Assembly (NCBI GenBank): GCA_003136555.1
Contig: PLEW01000034.1
Location: forward strand, 33,835 to 66,310
From: Planctomycetota bacterium
GTDB lineage: Bacteria; Planctomycetota; UBA11346
DNA length: 32,476 nucleotides
Direction: 5' to 3'
The notes under the pieces were generated by a model that was not told the origin of the DNA, did not search any database, and worked only from the letters and a program-made list of their open reading frames with translations. Positions within the stretch are counted from its first letter, which is position 1; each line of letters opens with the position of its first letter. Below are positions 7,273-14,793 of this stretch, piece after piece. Position numbers and translations under genes: made by a program.

Positions 7273-8964
7273 TCAGGACAGCGATGCGGCCGCTGGCGTC
7301 GCCGTGGCCGTGCCGGCTTCATCGTGGCACCAGCTGGTCACCTGCTCGATGAAGATCTTGCCCATCAGGCGGCGCAGGAGCCCCTTGAGGCTGTCGTTGT
7401 CGATCATGCGCAGCGACTGGACGGCACGTTCCTTGAATGATGCCAGCAGTGCCCGCACATGATCATCGACGTGATGGCTGGCGAGGATGGCGCGGATGCG
7501 CGCCGCATCCGGGCAGGGCGAACCATGCCGCCACCAGGCGGCCAGCTCCTCGCGTTCGGGTCCCTTCACCCGTTCGAGCGCCACCGCCATCACCAGCGAC
7601 GGGCGCCTGCGCTCGAGATCGCCATCGCTCGACGATTCCGCGTCCTCGAGGTCATCGTTGATCTGGTAGGCGATGCCGAGCGCTTCGCTGTAGCTGGCGA
7701 TGGCCTCCAGCTCCTCCTCCCCGGCGTCACCCAGGAGCGCACCGATGGTGAGCGCGACATCGAATGCCGGGGCGGTCTTGCCGCGGAAGATCGACAGCAC
7801 CTCCATCGCCGACAGCGCCTCCGGATTGCGCACCCACTCCAGTTCGCTGCCCTGGCCGAGGCTCAAGCGGCGATGGCCATCGGCGGCGACCGTGATCAGT
7901 CGTCCCACCAGCTGCGCCGGGGCGGCTTCGGCGATCAGGCGGTAGCCTTCGCCGAGCAGGTAATCGCCGACATTGAGGGCGAGCGGCATGCCGACCTCCT
8001 CATGCAGCGTGCGCTCGCCATAGCGGGTGGCATCGCCATCCTCGATGTCATCGTGGATCAGCGAGGCCTTGTGGAAGCACTCGACCGCGAGCGCGAGCTT
8101 CTGCAGCGCCGGATGCGCGGTCGCCTCGCTGCAGGCGCGGAAGGCGCACACGGTGAGGAAGGGGCGCCAGCGCTTGCCGGCCTTGGCCAGCCAGGCGTGC
8201 GCCAGCTCCTGGGTGCGGCCCTGGGGCGTGCCCATGGCCGCCGAGAGCGCCGGCAGGGTGAACCATTCGTTGACATCGCGACGCAGGGCATCGAGGTCGA
8301 GGCGCCTGGTGCGGTCATCGGAGGTGAGATGGATGGTCTCCCACACCCAGTCGAGATCGACGGTGGTATTGACGCAATCATCCTGGAGCAGCGGGATGGC
8401 GACTCCCGGGATTGCGGCCGCCTCCATGAACGGGAAGGCCTTCTCCAGCACCGACAGGCAGCTGACGCCGACGATCGCATCGATCTTGCCGGTCTCGATG
8501 ATGGCCATCACGATCGCCGAGCCCTCGGCGACCAGGACCGCATAGCCCAGGCGCTCGGCCTCGGACTGCAGATCCTGGATGGTGCACAGGCCGCATTGCT
8601 TGCATAGCAGGCCGAATTCGTCGAAGGGCGCCGGGCACTTCTCCTCCACCCGCAGGCACTTCGGCATCAGCAGCAGCCGGCGCTCATAGGGTACGCTCGC
8701 CAGGTGATCCTTCCACAGCTCATTGTTGATCAGCACCCCCAGGTAGTCGAGGTAGGCGGTGCCCATGCCATGCTGGAGGGCGAACTGCTCGGCATGCGAG
8801 CGCAGCTCAGCCACTGGCAGCGGCGGTGTGGGCTTCTTCTCCAGCACATAGGCCGCAACCAGGTCGCGCAGGCGCAGGCGCTCACCGACGGTCTGCGGGA
8901 TGTTCTCCTTCGGCGGGCGGATGCTCTGCAGCGGCACCGGTCTGGGCAACGTGAGGGTGGTCAT
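7273..8964 (-). CDS. DUF116 domain fused to trans-polyprenyl diphosphate synthase
   Basis: This 563-aa fusion has two parts. Residues about 90-210 match the DUF116 family: LMPKCLR (C103), C110, then LLCKQCGLCTI (C121, C124, C127), a GY-x-V-x-VAEGSAIV stretch, GVSCL (C169) and DDC (C197). The cysteine pattern suggests metal or Fe-S binding. Residues about 240-545 are a class I polyprenyl synthase, which condenses isopentenyl diphosphate onto allylic diphosphates. The first aspartate-rich motif is D305-D-I-E-D309 in SLIHDDIEDGD, the second is D437-D-L-E-D441 in INDDLEDAE, and FRGKTA precedes it, so both Mg2+ sites look intact. Chain length cannot be read safely. The ATG at 8964 overlaps the upstream ferredoxin stop as ATGA, which fixes the start and implies co-translation. 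I know of no described function for a DUF116-prenyl synthase fusion. Confidence 0.9.
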   Translation of the reverse strand: MTTLTLPRPVPLQSIRPPKENIPQTVGERLRLRDLVAAYVLEKKPTPPLPVAELRSHAEQFALQHGMGTAYLDYLGVLINNELWKDHLASVPYERRLLLMPKCLRVEEKCPAPFDEFGLLCKQCGLCTIQDLQSEAERLGYAVLVAEGSAIVMAIIETGKIDAIVGVSCLSVLEKAFPFMEAAAIPGVAIPLLQDDCVNTTVDLDWVWETIHLTSDDRTRRLDLDALRRDVNEWFTLPALSAAMGTPQGRTQELAHAWLAKAGKRWRPFLTVCAFRACSEATAHPALQKLALAVECFHKASLIHDDIEDGDATRYGERTLHEEVGMPLALNVGDYLLGEGYRLIAEAAPAQLVGRLITVAADGHRRLSLGQGSELEWVRNPEALSAMEVLSIFRGKTAPAFDVALTIGALLGDAGEEELEAIASYSEALGIAYQINDDLEDAESSSDGDLERRRPSLVMAVALERVKGPEREELAAWWRHGSPCPDAARIRAILASHHVDDHVRALLASFKERAVQSLRMIDNDSLKGLLRRLMGKIFIEQVTSWCHDEAGTATATPAAASLS

Positions 8965-9821
8965 GGGTGTAGTTCCGATGCCGGCATTGTCGGTTGGCTG
9001 GACTGCGCGAACTTTTCCGCCTTCTTGGCGGCGATGGAAGCGAGATCAGGCAGGGAGCTGAGCACCTCGGCGGGGATGTCGAGCTGGCCCTTGAGCTTCT
9101 CCAGGCAGCGCATGCGCTCCTTGAGCGCCCGCTCGCTGTCGCGCTCCTTGGAGAAGCGCGATTTGGCGCGCTCGGAGCGGTCGCGCAGCGCCTGGTAGAT
9201 GTCCCCGCCCAGCAGCGCCGAGATGTCGACCTTCATGTGCTCGCGCCGCACATCGTCGGTGTTGACCGGCTCGCCGTTGATCGGACCGGCCTTGTACTTG
9301 GGGAAGACGATCGCGACCTCGGGGCAGACGCGCGAGCACGCCGGGCAGTTGGTCTTGCAGTTGGTCGGCTCCTGGACCTCGAGCTTGCCGGCCTGCGAGA
9401 CGCCATAGACGTCGAACAGGCAGAAGCTCAGGCACTGCATGCAGTTGGTGCAGCGGTCGTAGTCGATGACCGGGAACCACGGCTTCCAGGAGCCCGGTGC
9501 CGAGCTGCCCACTGCGACCTCGTTGGCCTGCACCACCGCGAGGACCGCCTCCGGGGACTGGCCATCGATGTCATGGAAGCGCACCAGCACGCCGTTGTGG
9601 TCGGTGCGGTCCTCAGGTGCATGCCCGCCGAAGCGGGCGAGGACCAGCAGATGCGGACGGCTGCAGGCGATCTCGCCGCCTGCGGCTCCGCAGACGCTGA
9701 CCTGGTGGCCCCGTCCCAGCAGGGCCAGGAGCAGGGCGGCGCGCTCAGCGCCGGCCAAGGGCGTGCTGCCGGCACCTTCGTAGAGCGCCAGGTGCAGGAC
9801 GGGTGCGGCGGCGGCGCTCAT
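8961..9821 (-). CDS. Two-[4Fe-4S] ferredoxin-domain protein
   Basis: The 286-aa protein has an N-terminal domain of about 110 residues that I do not recognise (alternating strands and helices, perhaps flavodoxin- or glycosyltransferase-like). A bacterial ferredoxin domain follows. The first cluster motif is CTNCMQCLSFC (C124, C127, C130, C134). The second is CKTNCPACSRVCP (C155, C159, C162, C166), with a three-residue first gap instead of two. A basic, probably coiled helical C-terminal region follows, rich in Arg/Lys/Glu (about residues 195-265). It is a likely electron carrier for the DUF116, radical SAM or another reductive step in this operon. ATG 9821 overlaps the stop of the upstream small gene as ATGA, so the longer frame upstream is not used. 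Its own stop overlaps the DUF116-fusion start. Confidence 0.85.
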   Translation of the reverse strand: MSAAAAPVLHLALYEGAGSTPLAGAERAALLLALLGRGHQVSVCGAAGGEIACSRPHLLVLARFGGHAPEDRTDHNGVLVRFHDIDGQSPEAVLAVVQANEVAVGSSAPGSWKPWFPVIDYDRCTNCMQCLSFCLFDVYGVSQAGKLEVQEPTNCKTNCPACSRVCPEVAIVFPKYKAGPINGEPVNTDDVRREHMKVDISALLGGDIYQALRDRSERAKSRFSKERDSERALKERMRCLEKLKGQLDIPAEVLSSLPDLASIAAKKAEKFAQSSQPTMPASELHP

Positions 9822-10156
9822 GATGGATTGCCCTGCGGTGTCAGATCGGCCAGTGCAGCGATGATCTCGGCCGGCTTCTGCTCGCGCATGTTGAGCACCG
9901 GCACGCTGTCCGGCAGGGTCGTTCCTGCGGCATGCATCAGCCACGCTACCGCACGGCGGTGGCAGGCAACGATGCGCAGTCCCGGCTCGGCGGCGATGCG
10001 CGCGAGGGCCTTGTCCCGGCGCGCCGACATCTCGCACAGATCGCCGACCGCCTCGAACGTCCCGGCCGAGGCCGCCAGGGCCTCGAGCACCGCGCGCTTG
10101 GTGTCCGCTGGGACCACCTGGGCATGGGCGCAATGGCAGTAGAGCGTGCAGCTCAC
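9818..10156 (-). CDS. Small cysteine-containing protein of unknown function
   Basis: The 112-aa protein starts at a GTG that overlaps the CobW stop as GTGA, and it ends by overlapping the ferredoxin start as ATGA. The N-terminus is MSCTLYCHCAHAQ, with C3, C7 and C9 packed together. C41 lies in VGDLCEMSARRD and C65 in RIVACHRRAVAWL. The pattern beta-strand, CHC, helix, DLCE, helix, ACHxRAV suggests a compact alpha/beta protein that could bind an Fe-S cluster or a metal, or carry a persulfide. I cannot assign a family. Its position between the CobW GTPase and the ferredoxin suggests a role in electron transfer or metal handling for the pathway. A longer frame from 10216 exists but is unlikely, because it would run far into the CobW gene and lacks the conserved-looking N-terminus. 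Confidence 0.7.
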   Translation of the reverse strand: MSCTLYCHCAHAQVVPADTKRAVLEALAASAGTFEAVGDLCEMSARRDKALARIAAEPGLRIVACHRRAVAWLMHAAGTTLPDSVPVLNMREQKPAEIIAALADLTPQGNPS

Positions 10157-11289
10157 AGGCCCTCCCCCATGGCCGCCAGCCGATGCGTGGGCACAGGCCG
10201 TCCCGGCCGGAAGCATTCGCTGTGCTCGGGCAGGAACACCAGGCCGGGATTCTCGCCGATGAACTGCGCCAGCGCAGACGCGACCGCATCGCGCAGCGTC
10301 TCCGGGGCGCCTTCTGCGCGCAGGTTGATCACCAGCTGCGCGGTCTCGATGTCATCGCTCAACGACTGCGCCAGCTCCGGCTGGCGGTCATTCTGGACGA
10401 CATTGACGGTGGCGATCTCCCCGCTCCCATCATCGGGCGACAGGGTCATCTTGAAATGCGCGATTTCGCACCCGGCGGCGATCAGGCGTGCCTGGGCCAG
10501 CGCCATCAGGCGCTCGACCAGCCGGTTGCCATCGGCATCGCGGGCTGCGCCGGCGCGCACGCTGACGGTGGCATTGTACCAGCCCAGGAGCGCCTCGCCC
10601 TCGGCATAGGTGTCATAGTCGACCGGCATCGCGGTGCCCGCACCCTGCCTGGCGTGAGTGATGTGCGCGAACCAGGCGTCCAGCCCCAGCCCCGAGCGCG
10701 CGCTGACGAAGAAGCGCTGTGCCCGCGGGTAGCGCCTGGCCAGCTCGGCATCAAGCGTGGCCGAGAGCGCATCATCGATGAGGTCGCGCTTGTTGATGAC
10801 GATGACGTCGGCCTCCTCCAGCTGCTTGAGGTAGATGTAGACGACCTTGGCCGAGAAGCGCTTGCCGGGCTCCTCGGCGACCAGGCCGAGGATGCGCGCC
10901 GCCCGCAGCGGGTCGATCACCACGCTCAATGGCGAGACGGCGAAATCGTCGCCATAGAGGCGACGCAGCGGGTAGGTGACGGTAGCGACCAGATCGGTGC
11001 AGCTGCCGACCGGCTCGGCGATGAAGATGTCCGGCTTGCTCGCGGCCGTCAGGCGGTCGGCGGCATCCTTGAGGGAATTGAAGCGGCAGCAGAAGCAGCC
11101 GCCGGCGATCTCCTCGACATCGAAACCGCGGCTGCGCAGGGTCAGGGAATCGACCAGCTGCGACCCCTGGTCGTTGGTGATCAGGCCGACCCGGCGGCCA
11201 TGCGCGCGCAGGCGATCACCGAGCATGCCGATGGCGGTGGTCTTCCCGGCTCCGAGGAAGCCGCCGACCATGATGTACAGCGCAGTCAT
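10153..11289 (-). CDS. CobW/CobN-type P-loop GTPase (metal-chaperone family, G3E)
   Basis: The 378-aa protein belongs to the COG0523/CobW branch of G3E GTPases. It has Walker A GGFLGAGKTT (9-18), the family metal-binding motif GGCFCC (C65, C67, C68), IAEPVGS (about 90-96) and the guanine-specificity motif NKRD (166-169). Known relatives insert or deliver Zn, Co, Fe or Ni to target enzymes using GTP. The C-terminal 200 residues are longer and less conserved than the usual CobW C-terminal domain, so it may be a specialised version. ATG 11289 overlaps the stop of the GcvH-like gene as ATGA. In this operon the likely job is metal loading or remodelling of one of the Fe-S or metal partners, but that is inferred only from neighbours. 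Confidence 0.9.
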   Translation of the reverse strand: MTALYIMVGGFLGAGKTTAIGMLGDRLRAHGRRVGLITNDQGSQLVDSLTLRSRGFDVEEIAGGCFCCRFNSLKDAADRLTAASKPDIFIAEPVGSCTDLVATVTYPLRRLYGDDFAVSPLSVVIDPLRAARILGLVAEEPGKRFSAKVVYIYLKQLEEADVIVINKRDLIDDALSATLDAELARRYPRAQRFFVSARSGLGLDAWFAHITHARQGAGTAMPVDYDTYAEGEALLGWYNATVSVRAGAARDADGNRLVERLMALAQARLIAAGCEIAHFKMTLSPDDGSGEIATVNVVQNDRQPELAQSLSDDIETAQLVINLRAEGAPETLRDAVASALAQFIGENPGLVFLPEHSECFRPGRPVPTHRLAAMGEGL

Positions 11290-11774
11290 TCATGGCTCCC
11301 ATCGTCGCCTTGGATCTTGTCGATCGCGCGGTCGAGGACCTGGATGTAGCCCTGGACATCCAGCGCATCGGGATCGGGCATTCCGCGCGCATGGTAGAGC
11401 CAGCCCTCGCCATAGGGATCGGCATGGACGCGGTCCGCCTGCACGCCGAGGGTGGGATTGCCGCCGATGAATTCACCCGCCATGACCGAGTACAGGTCGG
11501 TCGACGCCTTGAAGCCCTCGAGCCAGCCGATGATCTGGCCGAACTTCATGGGCTCAGCTGGCTTGATCTCGAATCCCGATTCGACGACCTCGCCGAGCAT
11601 GCGCACGGCGAACTTGGTGTAGCCGACACGCCATTCATCACGCCCACTGTTCGACAGCCACATGTGCGACGCGGTGTAGCGGTAGCCGACGGGCAGCCGG
11701 GTGGTGAAGCGGGAGCGCTTGTAGCGGATTCCGTCAACCTTGGCGGGAGCGTGCATGTGATCGGAATCAGCCAT
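11286..11774 (-). CDS. GcvH-like lipoyl-carrier protein
   Basis: The 162-aa protein matches the glycine-cleavage H-protein fold. RYTASHMWL aligns with the family YTxxHEW region, VGYTKFAVRMLGEVV with VGIT-x-YAQ-x-x-LGDIV, and GWLEGFKASTDLYSVMAGEF with the lipoylation site ESVKAxSDVYSPVSGEV. DPYGEGWLY is the family DPYG-x-GWL motif. Lys89 is the expected lipoyl attachment residue. No glycine cleavage P, T or L gene is present, so this is more likely a dedicated lipoyl carrier for the operon than part of glycine catabolism. It is the first gene of the coupled run. ATG 11774 has no Shine-Dalgarno and lies 10 bases from a TATAAC element, so leaderless initiation is possible. ATG 11756 is an alternative start. 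Confidence 0.87.
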   Translation of the reverse strand: MADSDHMHAPAKVDGIRYKRSRFTTRLPVGYRYTASHMWLSNSGRDEWRVGYTKFAVRMLGEVVESGFEIKPAEPMKFGQIIGWLEGFKASTDLYSVMAGEFIGGNPTLGVQADRVHADPYGEGWLYHARGMPDPDALDVQGYIQVLDRAIDKIQGDDGSHE

Positions 11775-12389
11775 GGGGGAAGAGGTTATACTTCAGAGCC
11801 TTGCCAGCATTGCCTATGTCCCGCCGGCACCGGGAGCTGACTGGCACGCGAGGGTCGGATGACGGCCTGGTGGGTTCTGTGGCCGACACCATTCCAAAAC
11901 CTGGGACAGCGGGTACGCCGCTGGCAATCGTGCGACCCGCGGCCGCACCGCCAGGGCTCCAGGGGAACTGGCGCTGCGGGTACTGCGAAGGACGGGCCAG
12001 GCATGCGTTCGGTGGTGCCACCAGGGGAGCTGGAGGAGGCTGCGTGCGGGTGCTGACGGCGTCCTATGTCGCTGCCATCGGCTGGGCAATGACGATAGCC
12101 ACGGGCTTGTACCGGTCGCGGCCGCCGGAGGAGCGACAACCAGGGGCCGACCATCGTCCACCGTAGGCATCCGAAGACGACCGAGCATGACCGCATCCTT
12201 TCCGGCCGTGGTGAGGCCATCCCAGCTATGCCAAGCTCTATATAGCACGATGACAATGCTGGGCAACGGGGAACGCCAGCGCGATGAAAATACATAACTA
12301 TAATTATGAAGTGCTGTTATAGATATATCGGCAGTGACAGGGTCGATCGCAAGCCCATCGGCCGCGGGAGTCCATGCGCCGGACTACCG
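11775..12389. other. 615-base gene-free stretch upstream of the operon
   Basis: I see no convincing gene here. Frames on both strands (for example 11801-12166 plus and 11786-12295 minus) have low-complexity, Arg/Pro-rich translations typical of GC-rich noise. The right part (about 12282-12330) is markedly AT-rich compared with its surroundings. It holds a small inverted repeat, CATAA (12293-12297) and TTATG (12304-12308). It may contain a distal promoter, a transcription end for the ArsI-like gene, or a junction between gene blocks. Confidence 0.5.
11785..11790 (-). promoter_or_regulatory. Possible -10 element for the operon
   Basis: On the minus strand TATAAC sits 10 bases before ATG 11774. 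Transcription from it would begin at or within a few bases of the start codon. No convincing -35 is seen at 17 bases. The weak evidence is the position and the lack of any ribosome binding site before the ATG. Confidence 0.3.
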
Positions 12390-13433
12390 TCAGGAGCAAC
12401 GTCTCGGCGCGGCCGATTCGGGTGGCAGCAGCAGGAACTGGTCGGCCGCCTGGCTGGCTGCCAGCTGCTGCCAGTCATGGATGTTGAGTGCTACGCGCTC
12501 ACCGCGCTTGAACGTCGTGCCATAATCATCAACCACCTGCGCCAATGGTCCGAGATAGATCGCGCCGTGGGTCGCGCTGCGCGGACGATGGCCCGGCTTG
12601 ATGCCGGCGATGAGGCTCTCGCGCATGCGCACGCCGCTGACCACGAAGCATGGCTCCGGTGCCAGCTTGTCGAAATGGATGCGCACGAAGCCCGCCCGCT
12701 GCATGGCAGCGACGGGCTCCGACTGCTGCGGCACCCGCTCGACGACGGCTGCGGGACCGGGGAGATGGGGATGGGTTGGCGCCGCCGGCTGATCGCCGGT
12801 GAGGACGTGCATGACGACCCGTCCACCCGGCCGCAGGACACGGAACGACTCGGCGAGGATGGCATCCCGCTGCTCGCCGAACGACGCCAGGTTGCCGGTG
12901 CCGCGCAAGGCGACCTCGACCAGGCTGTTGTCATCATGCGGTATGCGAGACGGGAACGGTTCCGTCATCCGGTGCTGCCAGCTGGCAGCGCTTTCAGCCT
13001 TCGGCGGGTGGGCCGCTGGTGTGCCAGGCGTCGCGTCATCCTCGACGTCCTCATGCAGGACATACAGCTCCCAGAGCGTCTGATCCGGATCTTTCACCCA
13101 GAATTTCGTCTGCAGCGCATGGCAGCATTGGACACGGTCCTCCAGCTGGATGGTCATGCCCGCCAGCTCCAGGCGCTTCTGCATGGCGGTCAGCGCATCC
13201 ACGCTCGACAGCCGCACGCCGATGTGATTGACCGTACCACCAGGCTGCGGACGGACCGGCACCAGGGAGAGGATGACCGGAGGATCATCCAATTCGAACT
13301 TCGCGTAATCCGCCTTCACCTTCGCCGGCTCCAGACCGAGGAAGGTCCGGTAGAAGGCGGTGGAGCGGACCAGGTCCGAGACGTTGAGCGACAGGTGGAA
13401 TTTCGTCGTCTCGGTGGCTACGGATATCGGCAT
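12390..13433 (-). CDS. arsI: ArsI/CadI-type VOC protein fused to a methyltransferase-like half-domain
   Basis: The 347-aa protein begins with a vicinal-oxygen-chelate domain like ArsI/CadI. ArsI is an Fe(II)-dependent C-As lyase that breaks methylarsenite. The likely metal ligands are His13 (FHLSLNV), His70 (NHIGVR) and Glu122 (WELYVL). The vicinal cysteine pair C103-C104 (RVQCCHAL) is where ArsI binds the trivalent metalloid, and VKADYAKFELDDP is a strong family signature. After a linker (about 133-160) comes a region resembling the second half of a class I methyltransferase (ESFRVLRPGGRVVMHVL), then a tail (YLGPLAQVVDDYGTTFKRGERVAL) seen in ArsM-like proteins. The glycine-rich SAM-binding motif I is missing, so methylation by this half alone is doubtful. 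It is the last gene of the PhyH-MFS-ArsI run, 58 bases after the MFS stop. The substrate could also be another metalloid or an antibiotic-like ligand. Confidence 0.8.
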   Translation of the reverse strand: MPISVATETTKFHLSLNVSDLVRSTAFYRTFLGLEPAKVKADYAKFELDDPPVILSLVPVRPQPGGTVNHIGVRLSSVDALTAMQKRLELAGMTIQLEDRVQCCHALQTKFWVKDPDQTLWELYVLHEDVEDDATPGTPAAHPPKAESAASWQHRMTEPFPSRIPHDDNSLVEVALRGTGNLASFGEQRDAILAESFRVLRPGGRVVMHVLTGDQPAAPTHPHLPGPAAVVERVPQQSEPVAAMQRAGFVRIHFDKLAPEPCFVVSGVRMRESLIAGIKPGHRPRSATHGAIYLGPLAQVVDDYGTTFKRGERVALNIHDWQQLAASQAADQFLLLPPESAAPRRCS

Positions 13434-13491
13434 GGCGCTCTCGGCTCCGGGGTATGCGGGGGTCAGAGCGGCGCGACCGCCCGGGGCGAAC

Positions 13492-14793
13492 TCAGCCAGC
13501 AGCCAGTGTCAGCCTGGGCATCACGACACGCCACGCGGTCATCCCCATCAACAGTACAATTACCGCTATGGTGAGCAACAGAGGGGTATACGAGCCGACA
13601 AACGCATGGCATTCCGCGAAGATGAGCGGGCCGACCGCCGAGGTGATGACGGTCAGGAACTGCGCCGCCCCCTGTATCCGGCCCAGCTGCCCCGGACCGA
13701 ATGCCTGCTTCCAGATGGCATAGAAGATCACCGCGATGAATCCTCCCGCCGACCCGATCAGTCCGGCGAATATCCAGAGGGCCGGCAAGGTCGCCACCGC
13801 AGGCAGCATGGCGAGCGCAGCGGCATAGACGAAGAGTGCCGCCCCCATCAGTCGCGTCAGGGGGACATGGAGAGCCAGCCAACCGCACACCAATTGGCCG
13901 GACAGCGACGCGATCGTGGTTGCGCTCAGGAATTGATAGTAGACCTTCGCGCTGAATCCCCGTTCGGCGAGGACCGCCTGGTTGAAGAGGCCCATGCCGG
14001 ATGACACCAATCCAAACATGGAGACCGACAGGGCGAAGATCCAGAAGGCATGGGTCCTGAGCGCCTGCGGCAAGGTGAAGCTCGCGTGGCTGTCGAGCGT
14101 GCTCGCACTCGGGGCGCTGGCCGCATCCACCGCGCCGGACGTGCGCGATGCCTCGCGCAGGAACAGCAGGGTCAGGGGGGCGATGCCGAAGAGCAGGGCG
14201 ATGGCGATATACAGCCATGCCGTACGCCAACCGCATTCGCTGATCGCTTTGCCCACATAGATGAACGACAGGACGAAGAGCATGGTCAGCAGGAACGAAT
14301 AGATTCCGACGACCAACCCATAGCGACCGCCGGCGGTCTTGCTGACTGCGGTGATGCTCGCCACCGACAGGGCGCTCTGGCCGAACCCCCGTGTCGAGGT
14401 GATCAGGAGGAACAGCCCCAGCGTCCCACCGGTGAAGCCGCTCAGGTCCCACACCGTCAGACCCAAGGCCAGCACGATGACGACCGAGACGATGCGCAAC
14501 CCGAAGCGGTCGATAAGGTATCCAGCCGGGAAGCACATGAGCGAACCGATGAGCGTCGCCCAGAGATTGATCTTGGCGAAGGCCACATGGCCCAATCCCA
14601 GATCACGCAATAGCGGCTCGGTGATGAGACCCAATCCCTGGGTGCGCCCGGGCATGGTGGCCACCATGAGCAGGGCCGCCACCATGACATTCACCCACCC
14701 GTAATTGAAGACGGCGTCGATCCACGCTGGTCGATCACCGGTGGCTTCCTGGGCAGGATCGCCCTTCCCGCGTGCAGCTGGCGTGTGGCTCAT
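13492..14793 (-). CDS. Major facilitator superfamily transporter
   Basis: The 433-aa protein is an inner-membrane MFS transporter with about 12 hydrophobic segments. The loop between helices 2 and 3 reads GYLIDRFGLR, a form of the MFS signature G-x-x-x-D-R-x-G-x-R. A hydrophilic central loop (about residues 215-245, REASRTSGAVDAASAPS) splits the two halves. The first 30 residues are polar and cytoplasmic. ATG 14793 overlaps the PhyH stop as ATGA, so the two are probably translated together. Substrate and direction cannot be read from sequence. Its position between a dioxygenase and an ArsI-like protein suggests transport of the same compound or of its product. Confidence 0.92.
   Translation of the reverse strand: MSHTPAARGKGDPAQEATGDRPAWIDAVFNYGWVNVMVAALLMVATMPGRTQGLGLITEPLLRDLGLGHVAFAKINLWATLIGSLMCFPAGYLIDRFGLRIVSVVIVLALGLTVWDLSGFTGGTLGLFLLITSTRGFGQSALSVASITAVSKTAGGRYGLVVGIYSFLLTMLFVLSFIYVGKAISECGWRTAWLYIAIALLFGIAPLTLLFLREASRTSGAVDAASAPSASTLDSHASFTLPQALRTHAFWIFALSVSMFGLVSSGMGLFNQAVLAERGFSAKVYYQFLSATTIASLSGQLVCGWLALHVPLTRLMGAALFVYAAALAMLPAVATLPALWIFAGLIGSAGGFIAVIFYAIWKQAFGPGQLGRIQGAAQFLTVITSAVGPLIFAECHAFVGSYTPLLLTIAVIVLLMGMTAWRVVMPRLTLAAG

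Noticed and set aside
2291-11349. Several long plus-strand frames opposite the operon (for example 2291-3613, 4619-6406, 7459-8607, 8994-10142, 10183-11349)
   Set aside because: Each is the complement of a gene with clear family motifs on the minus strand. None shows domains, and their translations are biased in the typical antisense way.
11786-12295. Minus-strand frame of 169 codons, and overlapping plus-strand frame 11801-12166
   Set aside because: No Shine-Dalgarno, a low-complexity Arg/Pro/Ser translation, and competing frames of equal quality on both strands.
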